Assembly (NCBI GenBank): GCA_028824295.1
Contig: JAPPED010000018.1
Coordinates: 1-64,000 of the forward strand
Direction of reading: 5' to 3'
Length of the DNA: 64,000 nucleotides
Source of the DNA: Rhodospirillales bacterium
GTDB taxonomy: Bacteria > Pseudomonadota > Alphaproteobacteria > TMED109
The notes under the pieces were generated by a model that worked only from the letters and a program-made list of their open reading frames with translations, made no database searches and had not been told where the DNA came from. The translations under genes and the position numbers were made by a program. Positions within the stretch are counted from its first letter, which is position 1; each line of letters opens with the position of its first letter. Of the stretch, positions 37,497 through 46,145 are shown one piece after another.

Positions 37497-39080
37497 TCAG
37501 CACGTAATGATGGTCCTGCTCCGGTCCCGGCGCGATGCCCAGACGCCAACGGGAAATCCGAAGATCACGCAAATGACGACCGCCACGAAGACGAGGTACG
37601 TGGTCACCATGGCCTCGGTCCACCAGCCAGAGAGCACGATGAAGCCGACATACGCTCCCACCAGCGCCGCGAGGCGCCACCCGCCCAGTACCCATCCGCA
37701 CAAACCGGCCGCGCCAAGGAACACGGTCCAGGGAAGCTGTTCGAAGAAAGTCCGGATGGGAATGAGGACGTAGGGCGGGAGATACTCCCTGATGAAGCTC
37801 AGGGGTTCGAACAGTGCGGACACGACGCCCCTGATGAGCAGATCCCACTGCGGCGCCAGGGTGACGGTCAACTCGCGGGGCAGTTGCCCGGCCTCGGGCA
37901 CGAGATAGGCCAGCAGGATTCCCGCTGCTGCGGCAAGGCCGGCCGCAGTCAGGTACGGATGGACACTCCAGAAGGGGCCGTCCTGCCGGTGCACCGGCTC
38001 CTTCTCTGACAATGCCTGGCTGAGCCGATCAAGCGCGATCGCCATCAAAACGATCGCGATGCCGCTCTCCAGGGCACGACCCAACTGGAGCGTCTGCAGG
38101 CGGAAGAGGAGATCAATGCCGAGGCCCCTGGCGCCGATGAACGCCGAGATCACGACCATCGCCAAGCACTGCATGATGACCTGGTTCACGCCGACCATAA
38201 GCGTTGGTCGAGCCGCCGGAATACGTACGCGCCAGAGCATCTGCCGCCTCGTGCACCCCGCCATGACACCCGCTTCCAACACTTCCTCGGCGACGCCGCG
38301 CAACCCCAGGATCGTGATCTTCGCCATCGGCGGGAGCGCGAAGAGGATTGTGGCGATCGCACCGGCCTTGTGGCCCAACCCGACGAAGACCACGATCGGG
38401 ATCAGGTAGCCGAAGTGTGGCAGCGACTGCATGAGGTTGAGGATGGGCCAGAGCGCCCTCTCGAACCGTCTCCATTTCAGCGCAAAGATTCCGAGCACCA
38501 GCCCGATGAGGATTGCGATCGGTGCCGTGACCAGAACCAGCGACAGCGTGGTCATCGCCAGCTCCCACTTGCCGAACACGGCGCAATAGGCGATGCACGA
38601 GGAAGCGAGGAGTGCAAGACCCCACCCCCGCAGATACCAGCCCAGGATCCCCGCCAGCGCAGTCGTGACCACCCACGGAATCGGCGGAATTTCCCAATCC
38701 GAGAATCCGGAGATCAACAGATCTTCGGAAAAGTTCAGCGGCCACACGATCAGTCCCGCGATGCCGCGTGTGACGTCCCGGAAAGTAAAGAAACCGAATA
38801 TCTCGTGCTCTCGCAGGACGCTGACGATGCCGTTGAACCAGTCGGCGACGCTGCTGCCCTTGATCGTGAGCGCGGGGAAGGACCCGTCTCCGAAGATGAA
38901 GAAAGGCAGCGGCAGGTTCGTGGTCCACAATTCGGGAGGAGTGATCGCCCAATCAGGCAGCGTGCCCCGGAACAGGATGAGAAAGGCGACTCCGAGTGCC
39001 GCCACGATCGGCCAGCGCAGCCGGAACCACACAGATTGCGGCCCGGCGGTCGAAAGTGCAGGCCAGACAGTCCCCGTCAC
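37497..39080 (-). CDS. ProW-like glycine betaine/choline ABC permease, tandem form with truncated second module
   Basis: A 527-residue inner-membrane permease starting at GTG, 2 bp after the ATPase gene. The first module is complete, with membrane segments from about residue 165 and the EAA coupling loop GLRGVAEEVLEAGVMAG. From about residue 355 a second copy begins (new N-terminal helices, then LVFVAVVICVIFGFPVGVWA). It stops after RRDRSRTIITC, where the first copy continues with LMQSLPHFGYLIPIVV. The second module therefore lacks its core helices and coupling loop. One intact module could still dimerise. The family call rests on sequence style and on the ProV and ProX neighbours. Confidence 0.8.
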   Translation of the reverse strand: MTGTVWPALSTAGPQSVWFRLRWPIVAALGVAFLILFRGTLPDWAITPPELWTTNLPLPFFIFGDGSFPALTIKGSSVADWFNGIVSVLREHEIFGFFTFRDVTRGIAGLIVWPLNFSEDLLISGFSDWEIPPIPWVVTTALAGILGWYLRGWGLALLASSCIAYCAVFGKWELAMTTLSLVLVTAPIAILIGLVLGIFALKWRRFERALWPILNLMQSLPHFGYLIPIVVFVGLGHKAGAIATILFALPPMAKITILGLRGVAEEVLEAGVMAGCTRRQMLWRVRIPAARPTLMVGVNQVIMQCLAMVVISAFIGARGLGIDLLFRLQTLQLGRALESGIAIVLMAIALDRLSQALSEKEPVHRQDGPFWSVHPYLTAAGLAAAAGILLAYLVPEAGQLPRELTVTLAPQWDLLIRGVVSALFEPLSFIREYLPPYVLIPIRTFFEQLPWTVFLGAAGLCGWVLGGWRLAALVGAYVGFIVLSGWWTEAMVTTYLVFVAVVICVIFGFPVGVWASRRDRSRTIITC

Positions 39081-39082
39081 GA

Positions 39083-40105
39083 TCAGTTTCTGTCGGCGAA
39101 CAGCGCGTCAACCACCTGCTGTCGGGCCAAGGATCCCACCACGTTCCCCGATCCGTTCACTACGGTCACGGGCTTGTCCTGGCCGATCACCAAACCTGCG
39201 ACATCTCCAATGCGTTGGTCGTCGGTGACTGCCGGACCGTCGCTGTGGTCCCCGTCAGCTGGCCCCATGACGCTAGCGACCGTCAGCAGCTTGGCCTTCG
39301 GGATGTCACGCGTGAACGCCCGTACGTAGTCGGTGGCCGGCTTCGTAACCAACTCTTCAGCCGTACCGAGTTGCACAATCCTGCCCTCGTACATGATGGC
39401 GATCCGATCGGCCAGCCGGACGGTCTCGTCGAAGTCGTGCGTGATAAAGATGATCGTCTTATGCAGCAGATTTTGGAGCCGGAGGAATTCGTCCTGCATC
39501 TCTCGCCGGATCAACGGGTCGAGCGCTGAAAACGGCTCATCCAGAAACCAGACGTCCGGCTCCACCGCGAGCGACCTCCCGATTCCCACGCGTTGTTGCT
39601 GGCCACCCGACAGTTCGCGCGGGTAATACTTCTCGCGACCTTTCAACCCGACCAGTTCGATGATCTCTAGGGCCCGTTCGTGCCGCTTCGCACGATCCAC
39701 GCCCTGAACCTCAAGCGGAAATGCGACGTTGTCGATCACCGTGCGGTGGGGAAGCAACGCAAAGTTCTGAAACACCATGCCCATCTTGTGACGGCGAATC
39801 TCGATCATCTCCTTCTCGGTAGCCTTGAGAAGGTCGGTGCCCTGAAAAATCACCTGACCGTGAGTGGGTTCGATTAGCCGCGAAAGGCACCGGACGATGG
39901 TTGATTTGCCTGACCCGGACAGCCCCATGATGACCAGGATCTCGCCCGGCTGAACGTCGAGATTGACGTCCTGCACCGCACCGATGTGTCCTGACTGCGT
40001 GAACTGGTCGGGCGAGGGTTTGGAGTCATGCCGGGCAAGGAATTTGGCTGGCTCGGGCCCGTAGATCTTCCAGAGTCCGCGGCAGAGAATTACAGGCTCA
40101 GCCAT
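39083..40105 (-). CDS. ProV-like ABC ATPase for betaine/choline import
   Basis: A 340-residue ATPase from ATG 40105. Walker A is GLSGSGKST at 61-69, the signature is ELSGGQQQR, Walker B is VWFLDEP, and the switch His is in FITHDFDE. The N-terminal extension before the nucleotide domain (KIYGPEPAKFL) is typical of ProV/OpuAA. The last ~80 residues resemble a single short CBS-like regulatory segment (RIGDVAGLVIGQDKPVTVVN), which in relatives senses ionic strength. It is followed 2 bp later by the permease gene. The receptor gene lies upstream, across a 457-bp gap with a strong hairpin. Confidence 0.9.
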   Translation of the reverse strand: MAEPVILCRGLWKIYGPEPAKFLARHDSKPSPDQFTQSGHIGAVQDVNLDVQPGEILVIMGLSGSGKSTIVRCLSRLIEPTHGQVIFQGTDLLKATEKEMIEIRRHKMGMVFQNFALLPHRTVIDNVAFPLEVQGVDRAKRHERALEIIELVGLKGREKYYPRELSGGQQQRVGIGRSLAVEPDVWFLDEPFSALDPLIRREMQDEFLRLQNLLHKTIIFITHDFDETVRLADRIAIMYEGRIVQLGTAEELVTKPATDYVRAFTRDIPKAKLLTVASVMGPADGDHSDGPAVTDDQRIGDVAGLVIGQDKPVTVVNGSGNVVGSLARQQVVDALFADRN

Positions 40106-40562
40106 CGCGCAATCGCTCCACCGGACTGCTTGGTCCACTTGGGCGCATTGTGTCACGGCTTGATGCCGTTAGCAGCGTATCTGCACCGCCCAAGAAGCGC
40201 GGCCGCTCAGCAAGGTCACGGGCAAACACAGGAAACCGCGCACCGTCGGTTCACCGTGGACGGCATCGACGCCACGCGGCTGCGAACGGGACAGCCGTGC
40301 ATCCTTACCGACATCTCGAAGCGCCGGCTTGCGGCGGGGCCGAACATGGCTCCTTGCCTGCACCTATCGCAGGTAGCTTCCCGGCGGCCATCCCGTCCAG
40401 CGAATGTTTGGTGTGGCGGCCGTGGCGATACGCTCAACGCCGAACCTTCCTGAACACGCAAGAACGAAAATGCCGGTCAGCGGATGACTCCGCTGACCGG
40501 CATTCGACCAACCATCAATGACGGTGCGATCGGGCGCTGGTTCGCCGGCTCTGTATCACCGA
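40106..40562. other. Leader region between the betaine-type receptor gene and its ATPase gene
   Basis: About 457 bp without a supported gene, on the minus-strand transcript between receptor and ATPase. The receptor-proximal part contains a perfect 16-bp hairpin (listed separately). The remaining ~360 bp have no conserved coding; this region could hold a separate promoter for the ATPase and permease, but I cannot assign one. Confidence 0.5.
40469..40504 (-). terminator. Perfect 16-bp hairpin after the substrate-binding gene
   Basis: AATGCCGGTCAGCGGA (40469-40484) is exactly complementary to 40489-40504, with a four-base loop. Read on the minus strand the stem is followed by TTCGTTCTT, a short T-rich run, about 60 bp after the receptor stop. 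This fits an intrinsic terminator or a partial terminator/3' stabiliser that makes more receptor than ATPase and permease, a common arrangement in binding-protein importers. Confidence 0.8.
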
Positions 40563-41510
40563 TTATCCATCGGAGGACAGCCAAGCCTTCCACTTGGCCT
40601 CGTTGTCCGCGAGCCACTTGGCCGCCGCGTCCGTGACTTCCATCTTGTCGATGTCCACCAGCTTGGCCATCACCGCGATGTCCAGATTGGTGAAGTTGAT
40701 CCTCTGGACCACCGCGTAGGCGGCCGGATGCTTTTCAGGGAATTCGTTCCAGACACCAATCTTCAGGTAGCCGTCCTTCGGATTTCCGCAGTCGTGCGTG
40801 GTTTCGGGATTGATTCCCAACGCCGCATCTTCACGGCATCCTTCGAAGTACTCCGGAAATTCCACGAACTTCCCGTTATAGAGAGCCTCGATGAAATTCG
40901 GGGTCCAGTTGAAGAGGACGATCGGTCTTGACTTTTCGGATGCGATCGCGAGCTCTGCCCAAAGCGCGTCTGCGGAGCCGGCGTTGATCACGGCAAAGTT
41001 CATGCCCAGCCCTGCGACACGCTCGTCGTCTCCCTTGAGCCACTCGGCGGGACCGCCCAAGAAGCGCCCCTTCGGTGAAGTCTCGGAAGTGACGAAAAGT
41101 TCCGCACAATTGTTCAGGGCCTCCCAGTCGGGCAGACCCGGGCAGGCCTCTTCGACGTACGCGGGGTACCACCATTCCTCGCGCGTCAGGGCATCGTGCG
41201 TTGCCGCATCGATCACGCATCCCTTGGCAACCTGCTTCTCGAATGCGACACCGAAGGCGCCCTGCCAAACCTCGTGCACTAGATCAACGTCGCCCTCGCA
41301 CATGGCTTCGTAGACCGCGCCGCTGTCGGCCGGCACGTACTCGACCTCACTCCCGGCCGCCTCCAAGATGCGACCGACGACTTCTGCCCCGACCAGCTGG
41401 CTGGTCCAGTTGTGGAGCGGGATTCGAATTGGATCGTCGGCGTTCGCGGAACCCACGATCGCAAAAGACCAAACCAAGACGACACCGACTATTAGCTTAC
41501 GGACAACCAT
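40563..41510 (-). CDS. ProX/OpuAC-like substrate-binding protein for glycine betaine or choline
   Basis: ATG 41510 sits six bases after GGAGG and gives 315 residues, so I prefer it to the ATG two codons upstream. A signal peptide (MVVRKLIVGVVLVWSFAIVG, cleavage near ANA) precedes an OpuAC-type domain starting IRIPLHNWTSQLVG. Several Trp residues (HNWTS, EVWQG, REEWWYP, LFNWTPN) could form the aromatic cage that binds quaternary amines. Cysteines at about 80, 107, 131 and 143 could form disulfides. It is the receptor for the ATPase and permease genes downstream. Betaine, choline or a similar compound is the expected ligand; which one cannot be told. Confidence 0.85.
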   Translation of the reverse strand: MVVRKLIVGVVLVWSFAIVGSANADDPIRIPLHNWTSQLVGAEVVGRILEAAGSEVEYVPADSGAVYEAMCEGDVDLVHEVWQGAFGVAFEKQVAKGCVIDAATHDALTREEWWYPAYVEEACPGLPDWEALNNCAELFVTSETSPKGRFLGGPAEWLKGDDERVAGLGMNFAVINAGSADALWAELAIASEKSRPIVLFNWTPNFIEALYNGKFVEFPEYFEGCREDAALGINPETTHDCGNPKDGYLKIGVWNEFPEKHPAAYAVVQRINFTNLDIAVMAKLVDIDKMEVTDAAAKWLADNEAKWKAWLSSDG

Positions 41511-42044
41511 GTCCATCCTCCCTTGCTGCCAGCGCATGCTTCAACCATCGCGTCCAAGCGGTCCGTGATCGGGAGGCCTTGAAAAGCCGAAATCTCTCGT
41601 TCCATCGATCCGTCTGTCGTTAGCGGGCGTCAGCCATTCGCACAGCCCAGATCCCGCTGACCGACAATCAAGCGAAAAGACGTAGAAGTCGGCCTGAAAC
41701 CAAATTCGCCTGGTCTCCAGTTCTCGATCGGATCGCCAGTGGGCGCGTGGCCCGTGCAATACGCACGGCAGCAAAGGGTACCAAAGGCACCCCTCGGTGG
41801 ATATCCCACAATTGGATGACAAATCGTGCCTGCAGATCGAAATTGTACGCTATTTCCGATGATTAGACCCCGAATACCTGACACGGTCCGGTCGTGCCGA
41901 CCTGCCGCTTGGCCCGTCAGTCCCGACGGCTTCCGCTCATCCGGGCTCAAACCAGTTCGGCCGGTCTCGGATTGAAGGTTGCCCCGCTGGCCTAGTACGC
42001 GGAGCGGGTTTGACAAGTGATCGCAACAACCCAACATTGCAGGT
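41511..42044. other. Non-coding gap between the importer operon and erpA
   Basis: About 530 bp between divergent genes. I see no convincing coding, RNA gene or repeat. A TTGACA at 42010-42015 lies too close to the erpA start to be a normal -35 element. Promoters for both sides must lie here. Confidence 0.5.
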
Positions 42045-42407
42045 ATGGATACTTCCGTCGAAGCGCCGATCCGGCTCACCGAGCGGGCCCGACAGCGGCT
42101 TTCCTTCATTCTGAGTCAGCCTGAGCTGGCCGCGAAATTCGTCAGGATCGCCATTCAGGGCGGTGGCTGCTCCGGATTCTCTTACGACTTTTCGCTTGAT
42201 GACGCGCTGGACGGACAGGACGATGTTGTCATCTCGCAACGGCCGGACGGGACGGGTGCCGGCCTAGTGATCGATTCGATGTCGATGATCTACGTGGCAG
42301 GGAGCGAGATCGACTGGGTCGAAAGTCCCGGCGGCGCGATGTTCAACATCGAAAACCCCAACGCGACAGCGAGTTGTGGCTGCGGCACATCCTTCGCGAT
42401 CGACTGA
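42045..42407 (+). CDS. erpA: Iron-sulfur cluster insertion protein, ErpA/HesB/IscA family
   Basis: A 120-residue A-type carrier that transfers Fe-S clusters to apoproteins. The three cluster-binding cysteines are in GGGCSGFSYDF (Cys42) and SCGCGTSFAID (Cys111, Cys113). AGSEIDWVESPGGAMFNIENPNA is the usual family region, here split by me as AGSEIDWVE and FNIENPNA. It is followed 9 bp later by xthA, a pairing seen in other alphaproteobacteria. ErpA rather than IscA is inferred from the absence of other isc genes. Confidence 0.88.
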   Translation: MDTSVEAPIRLTERARQRLSFILSQPELAAKFVRIAIQGGGCSGFSYDFSLDDALDGQDDVVISQRPDGTGAGLVIDSMSMIYVAGSEIDWVESPGGAMFNIENPNATASCGCGTSFAID

Positions 42408-42416
42408 TCGCTCCAC

Positions 42417-43199
42417 ATGAAAATCGCCAGTTGGAACGTGAATTCGATCCGGATTCGGATCGAACACGTAGCCGATTGGCTGCGCGACGCAGAGCCCGAC
42501 GTACTCGCGTTGCAGGAGTTGAAGGCCACCAGCGAACAGGTGCCGGTCGACATGCTGGAAGCCTGCGGCTACACCGTGGCAGTGGCGGGCCAGAAAGGCT
42601 TCAACGGTGTTGCGCTGGTGTCCCGCTACCCCCTGGAGGACGTGGTTTCCGGGCTCCCCGGCAACGATCGCGACGACGCTGCCCGGTACATTGAGGCGTG
42701 GGTTGACGCGCCCGAAGGGCGCGGCGTTCGGGTGGGATGCATCTACCTGCCGAACGGCAACCCGGTCGAGAGTCCCAAGTTCCCTTACAAGCTGGACTGG
42801 ATGGCGCACCTGCAGGTCCGGGCCCGGCGACTGTTGGAGCTCGAGGAGGCAGTCGTGCTCGCGGGCGACTTCAACGTCTGCCCGACCGACCGCGATCTGG
42901 CGGATCCGGCATCCATGCAGGATGATGCGCTGTGTCGCCCCGAATCACGTGCGCGGTTCCGAAGCCTCCTGCACCTCGGCTACACCGACGCTTACCGGGA
43001 CCTGCATCCGGACTCCGAGGAGGTGTACACGTATTGGGACTACGGGCGGGCGTTCGATGACAACCGAGGTCTCAGAATCGATCACTTGCTGCTCTCGCCG
43101 CAGGCGGCCGACCGGCTCGAGACGTGCGACGTCGATATCCGCCCGCGCACACGAAAACGCCCGTCGGATCACGCGCCAATCTGGTGCGCCCTTGCGTGA
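42417..43199 (+). CDS. xthA: Exodeoxyribonuclease III
   Basis: A 260-residue AP endonuclease/3' exonuclease of base-excision repair. MKIASWNVNSIRIR gives the N-terminal Asn; LALQELKAT gives the metal-binding Glu. GCIYLPNGNP, AGDFNVCPTD (catalytic Asp and Asn) and RIDHLLLS plus PSDHAPIW (Asp-His pair) follow in the usual order. Full length for the family. It is probably cotranscribed with erpA. Confidence 0.93.
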   Translation: MKIASWNVNSIRIRIEHVADWLRDAEPDVLALQELKATSEQVPVDMLEACGYTVAVAGQKGFNGVALVSRYPLEDVVSGLPGNDRDDAARYIEAWVDAPEGRGVRVGCIYLPNGNPVESPKFPYKLDWMAHLQVRARRLLELEEAVVLAGDFNVCPTDRDLADPASMQDDALCRPESRARFRSLLHLGYTDAYRDLHPDSEEVYTYWDYGRAFDDNRGLRIDHLLLSPQAADRLETCDVDIRPRTRKRPSDHAPIWCALA

Positions 43200-43315
43200 G
43201 GAAATCGCCACCGTCCAGACAAACGGTGGGGTCGGACGGTCGAAGACGGCGCTTCCGCTGTATTCTCGGGGCCGGCACACGCTAACCGGTGCCCGTTCCC
43301 AACTCCGGTAATTCC

Positions 43316-44716
43316 ATGACCAACCAGGCTCCCTCTTCGCCCGGAACCATGTGGGGCGGCCGGTTCGATTCGGGACCGGTCGAGCTGATGCGGCGCATCA
43401 ACGCCTCACACCCGTTCGACCGCAAACTCTGGCAGCAGGACATCCGGCAGTCGCGAGCGCACGCCGAGATGCTGAAGGACCGGGGACTGATCAGTGCGTC
43501 CGACCATCAGGCCATTCTGGACGGGCTGGCCCAGGTCGAGACCGAAATCGCATCTGGAGCCTTCTCCTGGAGCGACGAACTCGAAGACATCCACATGCAC
43601 GTGGAACACCGCCTGACGGAAATCTCCGGACCGGCCGGTAAGCGGCTGCACACTGCGCGTTCGCGCAACGACCAGGTGGCGACCTCCATGCGATTGTGGG
43701 TACGCGACACGCTCGACCAGCTTGATGCTGGCCTGCGCGCCCTGCAGTCGGCACTGCTCGATCACGCCGACCGGCACGCCGGCTCGGTCATGCCGGGGTT
43801 CACGCATCTCCAGCCGGCCCAGCCGGTCACGCTCGGCCACCACCTGCTCGCGTACGTCGAGATGCTGGATAGGGACCGAGGACGGATCCGCGATGCACGC
43901 GACCGGCTGAACGAATGTCCGCTTGGATCGGCAGCATTGGCCGGCACGCCGTTTCCCATTGACCGTGAGGAAACGGCGCAAGCGCTCGGCTTCCGACAGC
44001 CCATGCGGAATTCGATCGACGCGGTCTCCGACCGTGACTTCGTGCTGGAAGTCCTGTCGGCGGCCGTCATCGCTGCCGTGCACCTGTCACGTCTGGCCGA
44101 GGAGCTGGTGCTGTGGTCCACGCCGGCGTTCGGCTTTGTCTCGCTGCCAGACGCGTTCTCGACCGGATCGTCGATCATGCCGCAGAAGCGGAATCCGGAC
44201 GCGGCGGAGCTTGTACGCGGCAAGACGGGACGGATTCTCGGCGCGTTCGTGGCCATCGCCACGGTTCTCAAGGCCCTGCCGCTTGCCTACGCAAAGGACC
44301 TCCAAGAGGACAAGGAACCCCTGTTCGACGCGGCCGATGCGCTGGCGGTGTCGGTGGCCGCGCTGACCGGGATGATCGAAGCCCTGTCGTTCAACACCAC
44401 CGCCATGCGGGCGATGGCAGAGGTCGGACATCCCACAGCCACCGACCTGGCAGATTGGCTGGTCGGCCAGGCCGAGATGCCGTTCCGGGACGCCCACGCG
44501 GCCGCCGGACGCGCCGTCAGGCTGGCGGAGGAGCGGAGCTGCCGGCTCGACGAGTTGTCCCTGGCCGACCTTCAGTCGGTGGTTCCCGAAGCGAACGCCG
44601 ACGTGTTCAACGTGCTCGGCATCGAAGCATCGCTGGGCCGCCGCACCAGCGCCGGGGGAGCAGCCCCGGACCTAGTCCGCTCCGCCGTGGCGGCAGCGCG
44701 GACGAGGCTCCAGTGA
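43316..44716 (+). CDS. argH: Argininosuccinate lyase
   Basis: The last enzyme of arginine synthesis, splitting argininosuccinate into arginine and fumarate. ATG 43316 gives 466 residues. MWGGRF at the N-terminus, [33 protein letters not shown] and the fumarase-superfamily signature [12 protein letters not shown] at residue 284 are all intact. It overlaps the next small lipoprotein gene by 4 bp, and lysA follows, the standard alphaproteobacterial order. Confidence 0.97.
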   Translation: MTNQAPSSPGTMWGGRFDSGPVELMRRINASHPFDRKLWQQDIRQSRAHAEMLKDRGLISASDHQAILDGLAQVETEIASGAFSWSDELEDIHMHVEHRLTEISGPAGKRLHTARSRNDQVATSMRLWVRDTLDQLDAGLRALQSALLDHADRHAGSVMPGFTHLQPAQPVTLGHHLLAYVEMLDRDRGRIRDARDRLNECPLGSAALAGTPFPIDREETAQALGFRQPMRNSIDAVSDRDFVLEVLSAAVIAAVHLSRLAEELVLWSTPAFGFVSLPDAFSTGSSIMPQKRNPDAAELVRGKTGRILGAFVAIATVLKALPLAYAKDLQEDKEPLFDAADALAVSVAALTGMIEALSFNTTAMRAMAEVGHPTATDLADWLVGQAEMPFRDAHAAAGRAVRLAEERSCRLDELSLADLQSVVPEANADVFNVLGIEASLGRRTSAGGAAPDLVRSAVAAARTRLQ

Positions 44717-44856
44717 CCTGGCTGTCCGCCGTGTTCGGCATCGCCTTGCTGTTGCTGTCCGGTTGCGGCAGAGCGGGCGACCTGGTCCGACCTCAAGGCA
44801 GTGAGCACGATCCCGCCCCGCCGGGGCTGGAAACCGATCCGCCGTACCAGTTCTGA
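44713..44856 (+). CDS. lptM: Small LptM-like lipoprotein
   Basis: A 47-residue protein beginning at GTG 44713 in a GTGA overlap with argH. A hydrophobic stretch ([14 protein letters not shown]) leads to the lipobox LSGC at Cys18, followed by [10 protein letters not shown], similar to the CGRKGPL start of LptM/YifL. In E. coli LptM assists assembly of the LptD lipopolysaccharide translocon. The tail is short and Pro-rich. The location between argH and lysA is the conserved home of this gene, which supports it despite its small size. Confidence 0.8.
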   Translation: MTWLSAVFGIALLLLSGCGRAGDLVRPQGSEHDPAPPGLETDPPYQF

Positions 44857-44861
44857 TTCCC

Positions 44862-46145
44862 GTGCATCATTTTCACTACGACGAGGCAGGAATCCTGTGC
44901 GCGGAAGGCGTGCCATTGCCGGATATTGCCCGCGAAGTCGGGACCCCGGTCTATGTCTATGCAGCGGCAACGCTGCGCCGTCATTACGGCGTCTTTCGGG
45001 ATGCGCTCGACGGTCTGGATTCGTTGATCGCGTACTCCCTCAAGGCAAATCCCAACCTGTCGGTATTGCGGCTGCTGGCCGATCTCGGCGCCGGCGCCGA
45101 CGTGGTGTCTGGCGGCGAACTGGACCGGGCTAGGCGGGCAGGGATTCCAAGCGAGCGCATCGTGTTTTCCGGGGTCGGCAAGACGGAGAGCGAAATCGGC
45201 GAGGCGGTGGCCACGGAGATCCTCCAGTTCAATGTCGAATCCGACGCCGAACTCGAGGTCATCAATCGCGTTGCCTGCGAGGCCAACCGGAGCGCCCCGA
45301 TCGCCTTCCGGGTCAACCCGGACGTTACGGCGGGCGGCCACGAGAAAATCGCCACCGGCCATAGACACACCAAGTTCGGCGTGCCGATCACGCGATCGCG
45401 CGAACTGTACGCCAAGGCGCGAGAGATGCCGGGCATCGTGGTGACCGGGATCGACGTGCACATCGGGTCGCAGATCCTTGACGTGGTCCCGTTCCGTTCG
45501 GCGTTTCGTGCGGTGGCCGAACTCGCCGGTAACCTGCGGGTCGACGGGCACGACATCCGGATCATCGACGTCGGCGGTGGCATCGGCATTCCCTACGGAG
45601 ATCAGCCGGGCCTCGCGCTCCGGACGTACGCCGACGCGGTACGCGACACGCTGGGAACGGGCACCCGACTCGTCTTCGAGCCCGGCCGACTGATTGTCGG
45701 CAACGCCGGGATGCTGTTGTCCTCCGTGCTCTATATGAAGGAGGACTCCGAGCGCCGATTCGTCATCCTCGATGCCGCCATGAACGATCTCTTGCGTCCC
45801 ACCCTGTACGGTGCCCATCATCAGCCGGTCGCGGTAACGAAGCCCGGGGCACGGGCGAGCCAGCACCCGTGTGACCTGGTAGGGCCAGTCTGCGAATCCG
45901 GAGATGTTTTCGCGGAAGGCGCACTCATGCCACCGCTTGCACCCGGTGACCTTGTGGCGTTCAGCACCGCCGGTGCCTACGGAGCTGTCATGGCGTCCGA
46001 GTACAATTCCCGTCCACTCGTCCCCGAGGTCATGGTTTCCGGTAACCGTTTCGGAGTCATCCGCAGGCGTCCCACCCGCGAGGAATCACTGTCGCTCGAG
46101 GTGCCGTTCAGCGCCGCGCCCGCCACAGCCGATTGCAGTCCATGA
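44862..46145 (+). CDS. lysA: Diaminopimelate decarboxylase
   Basis: A PLP enzyme making lysine from meso-diaminopimelate; 427 residues from GTG 44862. The PLP lysine is Lys61 in YSLKANPN. DVVSGGEL, HIGSQI, DVGGGIGIPY and CESGDVFAE (the active-site Cys/Glu block) follow in order. Full length. The stop overlaps the DUF4175 gene start as ATGA, and the lipoprotein gene ends 5 bp upstream. Confidence 0.96.
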   Translation: MHHFHYDEAGILCAEGVPLPDIAREVGTPVYVYAAATLRRHYGVFRDALDGLDSLIAYSLKANPNLSVLRLLADLGAGADVVSGGELDRARRAGIPSERIVFSGVGKTESEIGEAVATEILQFNVESDAELEVINRVACEANRSAPIAFRVNPDVTAGGHEKIATGHRHTKFGVPITRSRELYAKAREMPGIVVTGIDVHIGSQILDVVPFRSAFRAVAELAGNLRVDGHDIRIIDVGGGIGIPYGDQPGLALRTYADAVRDTLGTGTRLVFEPGRLIVGNAGMLLSSVLYMKEDSERRFVILDAAMNDLLRPTLYGAHHQPVAVTKPGARASQHPCDLVGPVCESGDVFAEGALMPPLAPGDLVAFSTAGAYGAVMASEYNSRPLVPEVMVSGNRFGVIRRRPTREESLSLEVPFSAAPATADCSP

